A stretch of 64,000 nucleotides of DNA from Pyronema omphalodes (lineage: Eukaryota > Ascomycota > Pezizomycetes > Pezizales > Pyronemataceae), in the NCBI GenBank assembly GCA_024516155.1, contig JAJJXM010000006.1, positions 372,001 to 436,000 of the forward strand, read 5' to 3'. Below are positions 11,701-22,260 of this stretch, piece after piece. The notes under the pieces were generated by a model. The model was not told the origin of the DNA and did not search any database. It worked only from the letters and a program-made list of their open reading frames with translations. A program made the translations under genes and the position numbers. Every line of letters begins with the position of its first letter. Position 1 is the stretch's first letter.

Positions 11701-12608
11701 CGAGAAATAAGGTGATAAAAGGACGTCTCGGGAAGAGGCAATGGGGATGGTAACAGCCTGTATTATGCTTTTTGATCTACTTACCCATTTTAACTTATAT
11801 GTGCACTACTGTTTTATTGTTACTGTTACTATTTCTTTTTATTTCTGTTTTTTTTATATTGGGAGTTTGTGGGGTTGCTATTGCTTTTTTTATTATACGA
11901 GTTTTTTTATATTTTGGTTTCTTTCTTTTTTTTGAGGGGATTGGAGATGAAATCCGGGACAATGATGAGATGGAAATACTACAGTTATGTTCATGCCAGG
12001 GCATGGTTTAGAGTTATGGAGGCGGACCATTGGAATTGGAATAAAAAAAATACTGTTGGGGAGTCCGTAAACCGTGAACGAATGTGGTTTATGCTTCTGC
12101 TGACTGGGACTTTTTACTTGCAAGTCACAGCCAACTTGTCATTCTCTCGCCGAATCAACCCCGTATGTATTATGTAGATCGGATCCCAACTTCCGATCTC
12201 CTCCCCTCTTTAAGTTTACCCTAAGTCTGTATTCCGCTATCCGAAGATCCCGAAGATCCCGAAGATTTTGAACTATGTATGCTGGTATGTATGCTCATGG
12301 CTTTAAGCGGACTCTGCCCGGACTTCTTTCCGGTGGCTGCAAGCCGCTTTGGATCTATGTTAGTGGCGGCTGGCGCGACTGAAGGGAGTCGATGGAAACT
12401 GAGGGGGCCGAAGGGGGCGGAAGGGGGCTACTGTATGCCGCTATGGTTTACGCCACCCGCGAGCTTAGCGGATTAATCGGTTAATTGACTGATCGGTTGG
12501 TTGTGAGAGTTTGGGAGTGTCAGAGTTGTGGGAGATAAGATCGTGATAACAATATCTGCTGATATGTGTGAGAAATTGTGATTGTGGATTACTGTCTTGT
12601 TGTTGTCG
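11701..12608. other. Intergenic, T-rich then mixed
   Basis: A T-rich 3' flank of the sirtuin gene (11770-11930) gives misleading hydrophobic open frames. A short tandem GAAGATCCC motif lies at about 12242-12266. No gene is supported. Confidence 0.5.
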
Positions 12609-13886
12609 TGTAGTTGTGTATTATTATTTTGATGTGGCCTTGAGATGGATTTGGTATTGACGTTACCCTGGATTTAGTAATAAACGAGAAATATGGACGA
12701 CAGAAACTATCTCAGCTATCGCAGCTACGCGAGTCTTTGTTTCCTTCTGTCGTGACTCGTGGATAAAATGGTTTGTATTTTTGTTGCATGTCCAACGCCA
12801 AGACAAATTTGTCGATTCTGATAGGTCCGAGTGATCCATGATGAACACTTCACTAATGTTTGGCACCCGCTTTGGTAATTCCCCCAGAGCGGATAAACTT
12901 CCTGCGTCATTACCTTCTCGTTGGAATATTATGATGCTGTTGGGATATTGGGTGGATCGCATTAGTGGGATCTTCATGTGTTACATGGCCTGTATCCGGA
13001 GTGAATAAGCTAAGCAATTAGGTGTAGAGATGGGGAGTGTAACTTGGAGTTGAGGTTGATGTGACGTGGAGGGGTACAGGGGTGTAGGGTTGGAGGGGTA
13101 GAGCTTCATGTTCTGTTCTGCGGTCTTGTGGTGGTTGAAGTCGGATTGCGGTTATGGGTTCACGCGATTTATAATGTTTCTTAAATATGCAACTTGCTGG
13201 TTGCTGTTTGGTTCGCTGAGAGTCTGAAGAGTTCCGTGGTTGGCGGTTTATTCGGAATTCCGTGAATTGAACATAGGTGTTGAAAATTATGCACCATGAC
13301 ATCGTGAGTTCTTTTTAAAAAGTTGACATACTGGATCACGGGGTTTCGTTCATTGGTTAACTAAGGTTTACGGAAGACATTTGTAGATGAAATTGCAAGA
13401 GCACTAGTGTCAGCTCCATTCCACCCGAGGACCTGGTATTTTGCGAGTTGCTCCGGTATCCTATAGGTACAGCTGCTGATGATGTTGATGTGAAGTATGT
13501 TTTTCTCCGGTGCGCGAAGTGAATCTTAACGGCTGACGTATCAATGTTACTGCATTTCATCCAATCATCTTCGCGGTGAGCAATATCCATACGTCAATGA
13601 ATTTGGCCTAATGTTGAGGTCACTTGTAAGACTACAATAACCGTACCTATTCAACCGCCAGCCAGGGATGACGAAATAATATGTGACACATGACTCCCCG
13701 TTTTAGCAGCACAGCGATTTTCTATAAAGCTGCTGAAATTCCCCGCCTCATCTCCTCTCCGCACCACTCTCATCACCTCCTCGGGTGCTCATTGCTATCA
13801 ACATCATTGGTGACAATGATGAAGTAGCATGTGGCATCACGATGAAGAGTGGTCGCGTGTTGTGTCGTCATTATTTTCAATAACGT

Positions 13887-13900
13887 AAGTGACGTCACTT
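13887..13900. promoter_or_regulatory. CRE palindrome (TGACGTCA core) in repeat copy A
   Basis: AAGTGACGTCACTT is a perfect palindrome containing the ATF/CREB bZIP consensus TGACGTCA. The identical 14 bases occur in copy B at 53139-53152. It lies about 170 bp before the MEAEYKQK reading frame, a plausible promoter position within the repeat. Confidence 0.5.
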
Positions 13901-14976
13901 TTTGATTCTGATTTCATACGGATTTATCTAACATTTACCGCTTTTAACAGTCTTTGATAATGTTTTGTCTTATCGAGTTTTTTTCTTTTGTTTTTGCACT
14001 ATTCAGTCTCATTTTATCCTGTCCGCGTTTTATTCGCGCCTAGACGTTACTGTTCTATGGAGGCCGAGTACAAACAAAAAGTCATCCGTCCACCTCCTCT
14101 ACCTCTGACCAGAGGCCCTCCTACTCGACTTTCCGCGGAACCGTTTCTTCGGCCGAGCTCCCGGTCCCCCACACGCAGAACCATCGCCACAAAGTAACCC
14201 ACCATATCCCCTTTTTTACACGATAGCTGGAGACTCACATCAGCAGTTATAAGCTACTTGGCTACTCAGAAGATTTCACTTCTCAATACTGAAATCAACT
14301 TTGCTTTTATCAGTATGTATTTATTAACGCGGCAGCACCGTGATCTGGTAAGAATATTTATCTCTCACAGAAGAAGTGAATTTGTTTTTAACGGGATACT
14401 TAGGTCGGCACAAGTTGATCTTATCATTCTGTATTTACTCTTTGATTTTATCAGATTGTATTTACCGTGTGCTGTCTTTGCGGTCTTGCGGTCTTACACG
14501 CCAAAGCTATGAGGTTCTTCTTCTGGTAAGTCCATCCCCTACGGATCAGCTTGAATAAACATTGACTGACATATACCAGCGTCTATCGAAGAGGAAGATG
14601 AAAACCCAAGAACACGGCAGCAAACCCAATTCCAGGTGCAAGAAAATCTTGCCAACTATGGGAAGGTGAGTTCTTGTAACAAATTTATGTGACTTTATAA
14701 ATGCTAATAACAGAACTAGATACTGGAAGGAAATTCTCCTTGGAATTATAGCATTTGGTATTTACTCTTTGGTTTTACCAATTAGTATTTACCCTGTGGT
14801 TTGATTATTACGCAAGAGCAAGCCGGTTGTCCTTTCTTTCTTCCTGGTTTCAAATCCAGAATGAGTAATCAAAAAATGGCGCGATGGTTCTAACAGTTCT
14901 ACCGCTGGGGGTTTGTTTATTCATTGAATAATGCCCTGAACGAGGCTGTGAAATGCCCATGTAGAACAAAAGCTAT

Positions 14977-15180
14977 GTGGTGGGATAGGGGGAGGAATAT
15001 TGAGGAGCGGGTGGGTGGGCGGTTGGTGTGGTGGAATAGGGGGAGGAATATTGAGGAGCGGGTGGGTGGGTGGTTGGTGTGGTGGAATAGGGGGAGGAAT
15101 ATTGAGGAGCGGGTGGGTGGGCGGTTGGTGTGGTGGAATAGGGGGAGGAATGTTGAAGAGCGGGTGGGTGGGCGGTTGGG
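14977..15180 (+). repeat. 51-bp G-rich minisatellite, four units (copy A)
   Basis: Four head-to-tail 51-bp units containing GAGCGGGTGGGTGGGCGG and AGGGGGAGGAAT. The unit length is a multiple of three, so the frame reads through as a 17-residue repeat (GGIGGGILRSGWVGGWC). The G-runs on this strand could form G-quadruplexes. Confidence 0.85.
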
Positions 15181-15504
15181 CGTCATGTACGTCACCAAGA
15201 ATTTGTACCTTAGGTTGCGTTTGGTTAAAAATCAAAACCATTAAAAACACAATACGTACTTCCTGCTTTCGAGTGAATATTCTTTTGAACCAATCATTCC
15301 CTGGAGATAATTTTATAAGATCCTGCTTGTAAATATTTCACCGCGTGGCAGTTGAAAATTCAAAGAAAATAAAGATTCTTGTCACTTATAATAGATAACA
15401 ATGTTGGAATTACATACCATGGATTCGCAATAATAACTTTATGAAATAAATACTCTCATTGTAAATAAACTCTTACATACTTGATACAAGATTCTTGGTA
15501 CCCT

Positions 15505-15792
15505 CTAGTTTTTCTCATCAGCCTCGCAACTGTCTTGAAATTTCGGTGGATGAAGCCTAATGTTATCAATAAACCACCGTACACCCATTAACGCAAAGAT
15601 TTTGAATTTTGCGATGATAGAATAAGCCGCGGATAGTTTTTGCAAACGATACCTTCCACAAAAGTAAAGAACATAAAATCGTGTGAGGTGTGCGGAAAAG
15701 TAGATCTCTGACCAATCGAGTGATACAGCTTTGACGCACGATAGTTTTGTTTTGTCTAGATCTGAATTATCTAAAACTTTCGAAGCCTTCAA
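15505..15792 (-). other. Open frame conserved in both copies of repeat Y
   Basis: A minus-strand frame whose core ALMGVRWFIDNIRL and end DSCEADEKN recur in copy B (51683-51886, plus strand) with conservative changes (H for N, E for Q). The frame has stayed open in both copies, but I recognise no domain. It runs opposite to the MEAEYKQK frame. It may be a piece of a decayed element-encoded protein or captured host sequence. Confidence 0.3.
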
Positions 15793-15899
15793 GACCGAGA
15801 GACAAGGAAATGAATAGGCGGGAAAAGGCTTTCTTTACTTGTTGGTTCCAGTAATTAACTCTTTAACTCCCTGGCCGAAAGTTCCTTTTCTCTTTTGCT

Positions 15900-16594
15900 C
15901 AGACCTCCCAACCGTATAGCCAGTTTACCGGGTAAAATCGTAAACCAGGTAAACTGAACTGACAATTCACAGTTAGTTGGTGCAGTTGTGGTGTCCTGGA
16001 TACACAGTTGGTTCAGTTTTGAGGGGTCCATAGAACCAGGTAACTGCAGTGCACTGATTAAACGGACTTGATGAATATAAACCAGTTTAACCGCATCGGG
16101 AACCAGTGCATGCAGGAAGATATAACGTATTCAACCTCGTTTGAACCCATCGGTGGCCGAGCTTCCTGCCTGCCAGTATCTCAACCCTCTTCATTTCACA
16201 TCAGTTCTCGAGATGACTGCCAAGTCTGAGCTGCTGTTTTCCGAATGCAATCAGATCATTATATCAGACCGCCATTCAATGCAGGTAGATACTCTGGAGG
16301 CCATTGATGGGCTCAAGAGCTTCAATTGTAGGCGTCAATTCTGATTTCTGGAGACCAAGTTAGGATAGAATGTTTTTATGTATGCACGGAATAATATTTA
16401 TTACCCCTTCATAAACCAGTTCCTCTGGAAAAACCAGTTTTCAACAGTTCACTTGGTTTGCCATGCCTAGTTTAACCAGTCGATACTACTGACAGTAAAC
16501 TGAACTGGGTCGCCGTACAGTTCTCATATTCCAACAGTCGGTACAGTCCGTTTTGGCCGTCATTTTGAACTGGTTTGCGCGACTGGGAGGTCTG
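15900..16594. mobile_element. Short TIR element (MITE-like, 695 bp)
   Basis: The ends are CAGACCTCCCA at 15900-15910 and its exact complement TGGGAGGTCTG at 16584-16594. After a variable spacer both inward flanks continue with CCAGTTTA/ACCAGTTCA. The interior is rich in AACCAGTTT-type subterminal motifs in both orientations and has no transposase frame. It abuts the end of repeat Y copy A exactly, while copy B continues with different sequence there. I could not find a clear target-site duplication, so the family (perhaps hAT-like, from the CAG start) is uncertain. Confidence 0.55.
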
Positions 16595-16649
16595 GTTGGG
16601 AGGATTGCCTGGGTTGTCTGGGTTGCCTGGGTTGCCTGGGTTGCCCGGG

Positions 16650-17160
16650 TTGGTAAGGTATAGTTTATGGGTAGTATGTACATAATGTATTAGCCAGTAG
16701 ATATTGAATTCTAAATATATAACGCAGTATTCAGGGACCGAGACTGGATTTGAAGTCAAAATCAAAGCCGCAGCCAAAATCAAAGCCGCAGCCATTCCTC
16801 AAACATAGCCATAACCAAAGCCATTCCTCAAACATAACCATAACCATAACCATAACCACAAACCAAAACTTACCGGAAACCTATCCTTATATATATATAT
16901 ATGATATTTCACAGAAGTATATATACATTATGTAATCTAAAAAAAAAAAAGAAAAAGAAAGGAAAAAAAAAAATGAAGAAAAAGAAAAAGAAACAGAAAA
17001 GAAAAAAATAAAAAGAAGAAAAGAAAAAAAAATGATACCTGCATGAAATCAGGCCAGAGTGATATTGCATGATTTTATCATTCCGGGAGTAGATGGTATT
17101 AGGTGGTACTAGGTGGTACTGAGGGTGGGAGTGATATCTTTAGACTTGAGGCTTGAGACT
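16650..17160 (+). repeat. Repeat segment X, copy A
   Basis: Matches the reverse complement of about 54320-54680. Shared landmarks are TATAACGCAGTATTC, GGGACCGAGAC, runs of CAAAGCC/CATAACC motifs, CAGAAGTATATATACAT, and CATTCCGGGAGTAG followed by GGTGGTACTAGGTGGT. In copy B it directly precedes segment Y; here it follows Y and the TIR element, so the order is permuted. Confidence 0.6.
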
Positions 17161-17330
17161 GGAGATTTGAGGCTGGAGACTGGAGACTGGAGACTGGAGA
17201 CTGGAGACTGGAGACTGGAGACTGGAGACTGGAGACTGGAGACTGGAGACTGGAGACTTGAGGCTTGAGACTGGAGACTGGAGACTGGAGACTTGAGACT
17301 GGAGACTGGAAACTGGAGACTGGAGAGCCT
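17145..17330 (+). repeat. GGAGACT heptamer minisatellite
   Basis: About 25 tandem copies of the 7-base unit GGAGACT with interspersed TTGAGGC/TTGAGACT variants. A minus-strand frame through it (SLQSPVSSLQSPVSS) is a repeat artefact, not a gene. Confidence 0.9.
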
Positions 17331-17339
17331 TTGTGTCAT

Positions 17340-19198
17340 AGGTTGCACTTTTTTTTTATTAACATATATATATATTAAAAATATTAAAAATATGTTCTGG
17401 AGATTTTTATATTACAGATAAATACAGATAAATAAAGATAAAGATAAATAAAACCAGCTAACTAACGAGGTAACGAACTAACTAACGAGATAATGAACTA
17501 CACAGCTAGCTAACTAGTGGACTAAGAAAAATAAGTAAGCAAGTAAAGCAAGAAATCAAGAAATCAAGTATAGCAAACAAGAATAAAAGCGATACACAAA
17601 GATACAAAGATAAAACGATAGCAAGAATAGCAAGAATAAACAAACAACCAACCCAACCCAACTCACCAACCCAACCAACCAACCAACCAACCCCCCAACC
17701 CCCCTCCCCCCTCCCCCCTCAACCAACCATCCCACCAAGCAAACCAAGCAAACAAAGAAACAGACAAACAAACAAACACAACAACACCCATCTTTCATAA
17801 ATTTCTTCTATTACAAAAAAAAAATACAAAAAAAAAATGTCACCACCACAACGAACAAAACAAAATACAGATGCCAGTGTATTATTTCCCCTGCACCACC
17901 ATCCCCACCATCAAACCCCCATCAAAGCCCCATCACCCATCACCATCAACCACCATCACCATCAGCCCCACCATCACCATCAGCCCCATCACCACCATCA
18001 GCCCCACCATCCTCATCAGCCCCACCATCACCCACCATCAACCACCATCCCCACCATCACCCACCGATCAAAGCCCCATCACCAATCACCATCACCATCC
18101 CCATCACCATCACCATCAACCATCACCAGCCCCACCATCACCATCAAATCCCCATCACCACCATCACAACCAACCATCAAATCTCCACCATCAGCCCCAT
18201 CACCACCAACCAACCATCAACCAACCATCACCATCAGCAGCACAATAAAAACTAAAATAATTGTTTCTCAATATCAAAGCCTTGTATATCCATGCCAATG
18301 CCAGTGCCGATGCCGATGCCCATGAATCAAATAAGTACTTAAAGTAAGCAGATATCTCTGTCCGTGTGTCTCGGCTGGCTGTCTGTCTGTCTGAATGACT
18401 GACTATTCTTCTCTCTGTATGTCTGTCTGACTTTATCTCTGTTCTGTATTTCCCCATTCCATTCCATTCCATTCCATTTTTCAAATCCCCACAACACACA
18501 GATCACCATAAAATCATCAACGGACGCCCAAAAGCACAGTATAATAATAACGAGCAATCAATCAATCAATCAATCCAGCAAATAAGCCAATCAAGCGAAA
18601 AAGAACCCCAAAGGTATAGCAGCTAAAAAAAAAAAAAAAAAAAAAAAGGGATATAGCTAATAGTAAAGTATAATAAATAAGTCACAAAAAAAAAAGAAAA
18701 AAAAAAGGAAAAGAAAAAAGAAAAGAAAACACAGCAAGTTATAAAAACCACAAAAAAAGACCCGTATCAACCATAAAGAAGCAATATAAAGCAACAACAA
18801 CAACAATAAAAAGGCAGCAAAAAAAAAAAGAGTAGCTATAAAAAAAGGTAGCTATAAAAAGTGACGAGCCAAGATAACAAAAACACAAAAAAACAAAAAA
18901 CAAAAAACACAAATATTGGCAATAACCCCCAATCATACCCAAAGAATTAAAGTAACAAAGTAACCCCTTAATAACAAAAAAAACAACAAAAAAAACTGCA
19001 AAGCTCTGGTATAAAATTTGTGATGAAAAAAGAAAAATTCCCGCTCCATGTATGTTCCTTCTTGATTCGCCGGGCTCATTTCGAGCTAGTATCCTCCTTC
19101 CTATTCCTTTCTCTTCTCCTGTTTCTTCCTTATCCTATCTCATCTTCACATCCCATCCCCTGCAAGCCCTACAATCCCACAAATTTCAATTCATCCAC
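17340..19198. other. Low-complexity intergenic region
   Basis: A succession of simple repeats: AT/TAA-rich 17350-17460, CCAACCAA and CCCTCC runs 17640-17725, CCATCA/CACCAT repeats 17880-18240, CATTC pentamers 18455-18480, AATC tetramers 18555-18580, poly-A 18626-18648 and A-rich tracts to 19000. Two frames across the CCATCA block are open simultaneously (His/Pro-rich), as a repeat would give. No gene is supported. Confidence 0.7.
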
Positions 19199-22100
19199 CT
19201 ACAACCTTAGCTCCGAAAGAATCCTGCTTGCCAAACTCTTGTACTGCCAAGTATTCGTCTTGTTCACACTCTTAAACTGCACACCATGCAGACTAAGTAG
19301 TGGGACCTTAACGATATAAATCTCAAACTGCAAGACCAAGCTTCCTGCGAGGACCCCATCATTCACCGACTCATTGCTTGCATCTGAATTAGTGTAACTA
19401 GTATCCGGTCTATGCCTTCTAGAATGCTTTGACTGAGCATCATTGGTAGATCTTCCTCCATATGACAATTTCCGACGGTGCGAGGATGGGGTAACCATAT
19501 TAGTCGCTTCCGGCTGTTCATCACCTCCTTCTACTACACTCTTCAAGTCGATACTAGGACGATGAACGCAGACAAATCCTCCTTTAATCTCTCTATATCC
19601 AACTCCAAGTTGCTCCAAAACGCGGATAATATCACGTCTTATTTCTAGGGGAGGTTTGGTGGAGGTAGTTTGAACCGAGAATAAGCCCTTCAAGTAAACC
19701 GGCTTGACAAAGTCGGCACTGGGGGTTGCGCTAGCTGCGGCATCTCCAGATCCAGCGGATGTGGCAACGTCGGGGTTAATGTCTTCCAATTCCTCTTCGG
19801 CAACTTCCTCAGGAGCGATAGAGGCGGTATCATCCCGACGACGGCTCATAACAGAATGGCGTTTGGCATGGCCAACAGATTTTGCGCGTGCAGCACCTGG
19901 GCCCCCGGTTACTGATCGGTCCGATCCTGAAGTTCCGGGAGGTTCTAGGGTCATGGAGTTGCGGGCACGGGAATATTTCTTTCTCCAGTCTGCTTCTGAC
20001 ACTGAGGTTGATCTGCCTAAGGGTTTGGCAGAGGAAGAAGAAGAAACGTTCCTCGCGCCATCTGAAGTTGTTGGGGGTGTGAGGAGATCGGGCTGACCTG
20101 GTTGGGAGGAGTTTCCAGAGAGTGGGCGAGGAGGCTCCTTGGTACGACGAATTGATAGTGACTTTCTGGTAAGGTTCACAGGAGCCTCGCCAGGGGGTTG
20201 TAGAGTCATCGTTGGCGCTTGAAGGACCTTGTTGCTGCTTTCGCTCTTGGTCGAGTTGTGGCGGCGGGTTGATAGACGTCTGAGCATTCCTCCAACGGAA
20301 AGATCTTTTCTGATCGGTTGCTGTAAAGGTTGATCCTTTGGTGGGGATACTGTGGGAGTAGCAGGAACTGATGCACCAGTAAGATTTACGCTCTTCAACG
20401 CTTCCTGAACTTCATCATCTCCATGGGTCCTAGCTCTGGGTCTTGTCCTACCGGATCCTGTTGAGGGTTCTCCCTTCAACTCATAGCTGGTCTCACTAGT
20501 ATGCGCAGCCTCGGGCTGTCTAGGTGGCAGATGCTGCTGTGCCAATTTCTCGGAATCTGCGGTGGAAGGTGCGGGTTGAACTCCGGGTGCGATATTGCGG
20601 TTATCTCTCTCGATCTTTTCGCGGACAAGGTAATATACTGAAATGAGTGGGTTGTATGCGTTTACCGGATCCGTCGTTGTGTAAGGAGTGAGCATCTCGA
20701 TACTAGGGTTAGTGAGCGTATCCTTGGAGCTAGCAGAAGAGCGTCGCTTGTAAAAGTCGAATCCAAAGGTTTTCCTCTTGTCTGGGTAAGGGGAAGACAT
20801 TGGAGCATCTCTCTGAGCTTGCTTGACAGCCAGTTGATATTCCTCAGATTGAATAACCTTGGTCAACTGAGCAGTGATAACTTCCGGTGTTCCAAACTCA
20901 AATCCAGTCATTCCGGCAATGACCTCAGGGTCCAACGGCAGAGTAATAGGATCTCTGGCGGCAAGATGGTTCTCCGGAGGTCCCGAGTAGCCCTTAAGCA
21001 ACCAAGGGTGTGTCATGATTTCTGCTAGAGATGCGCGCTGTCGCGGGTCGGTGACCAACATTCTGGATAACAAGTTACGGCAATCTGTTTCCTGCTGTTA
21101 GAATGATTGTGAGACCAAATTGAGCAGCTTACCATTAGAAAGCCACTGGGGATATTCAACTACTCCCCGCTTGATCTTTGCATGCAAAGCAGGCATGTTC
21201 TGATCGTCGAAGGGCACTTTTCCACAGACAAGTACGTAGAGGACAATTCCAAAACTCCATACATCAACTTCTGGTCCGACATACTGCTTTGCCTGTAATA
21301 GCTCCGGCGCGGCAAAGTACAAAGATCCACAGAAAGTCTTGAGATGCGATCTTGGTGAGAAAAGATTGGAGAGACCAAAGTCAATAATTTTGATATCTCC
21401 TGTCTTTGAGATCAAGATGTTTTCAATCTTCAAGTCTCTGTGGACAATCGAGTTCCTGTGGCAGTAGTCCAGCGCACTTGCAATCTGTCTTCCAAACTTC
21501 CTAGCTTGCTTCTCCTTCAGTCTTCCATGGGAAATGATGTAATCTAGCATCTGTCCACCATTGACATACTCGCATAGCATGTACCAGTGGTTGTTTGTCT
21601 TGATGACATCCCGCATACCACAAATGTACGGGTGATCCAAAAGAGTGACGATCGCCGCTTCTCTTGAAGTCCTGATTTCCTTACTCTCGTCATGACGCGG
21701 GGGGTATGGCTGACCAGTCGCAGGATCAATACCACGATCCTGGATCATTTGTCTGGGCACTATTTTGACGGCAACCTGTAAAAAAGGCAATGATAAGCTT
21801 CGGGTGACGACAAAAAAATACTAGTAGAATTTACCTGTTCGGAGCCATCTGATTTCCGTGCTAGCTTGACTTTTCCCATGCTACCTGCACCAATAGTCTT
21901 GCCCAGATTCCAAGTACCGCTTACGCCATGAATGGACGTCTTTCTTGGTCGCTGCATCTGGTGTAATCTAGGGTCCTCGATAGCAGATGCATGGCCGGAA
22001 GTTCCATTTGTACCGCTAGTCTGAGACGACATTACGGATGACTGTCTTGAATGTTGAGATCGGTGAGACGAAGCGACGGGCGCCAAGCGGGATGTTTCAG

Positions 22101-22260
22101 CGTCCCGGGCCGGTAAATGGCTCAGAGGACCGTTATCGACGTCTCGAGAAGGAGGGGCAGTGTTTCGTGGGGCGTTCGAGTGCGATCGTTGATGCTGGTG
22201 ACGAGCACTGTGTTGCCGTTGAAGCACGACCGGACTTTGGTGTGAAGCAGGAACTGACAT
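19199..22260 (-). CDS. kin1: Serine/threonine protein kinase, KIN1/PAR-1/MARK family
   Basis: Three exons on the minus strand, 22260-21835, 21775-21133 and 21084-19199, separated by 59- and 48-bp introns, give 984 residues. Residues 1-115 are Ser/Gln/His-rich and disordered. The kinase domain runs from about 116 to 386: glycine loop [12 protein letters not shown] lysine about 146, HRDLKIEN catalytic loop (Asp about 256), DFG about 274, APELL, and HPWLLKGY at the end. A long Ser/Pro-rich linker with many basophilic sites follows. The last 45 residues ([19 protein letters not shown] to the end) are a KA1 membrane-binding domain. Kinase plus C-terminal KA1 with a long linker is diagnostic of fungal Kin1, which acts at the plasma membrane and septa in polarity, cell-wall integrity and the unfolded-protein response. 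The start is the first ATG before the poly-Gln/His stretch. Nothing is missing. Confidence 0.93.

Larger units (their letters stand above)
12609..15899 (+). mobile_element. Dispersed repeat family Y, copy A (interspersed element)
   Basis: This segment is matched in reverse orientation by 51433-54318 (copy B). Homology begins at TAGTTGTGTATTATTA (12612) and ends at TTTTCTCTTTTGC (15899). The outer parts, 12609-14085 and 14930-15899, align well with B with scattered substitutions and small indels. The core (14085-14930) is unrelated to B's core. Shared features are a perfect 14-bp palindrome AAGTGACGTCACTT, a TATAAAG box (13723), a short frame starting MEAEYKQK, and a 51-bp G-rich minisatellite. 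No reverse transcriptase or transposase can be read. It is probably a non-autonomous or truncated retroelement-type repeat; its class is not proven. Confidence 0.7.

Noticed and set aside
17556..17798. Gly/Val/Cys-rich minus-strand frame
   Set aside because: Generated by CCAACC and CCCTCC simple repeats.
19704..20096. 130-codon plus-strand frame inside kin1
   Set aside because: Antisense shadow of the kinase linker with no domain of its own.
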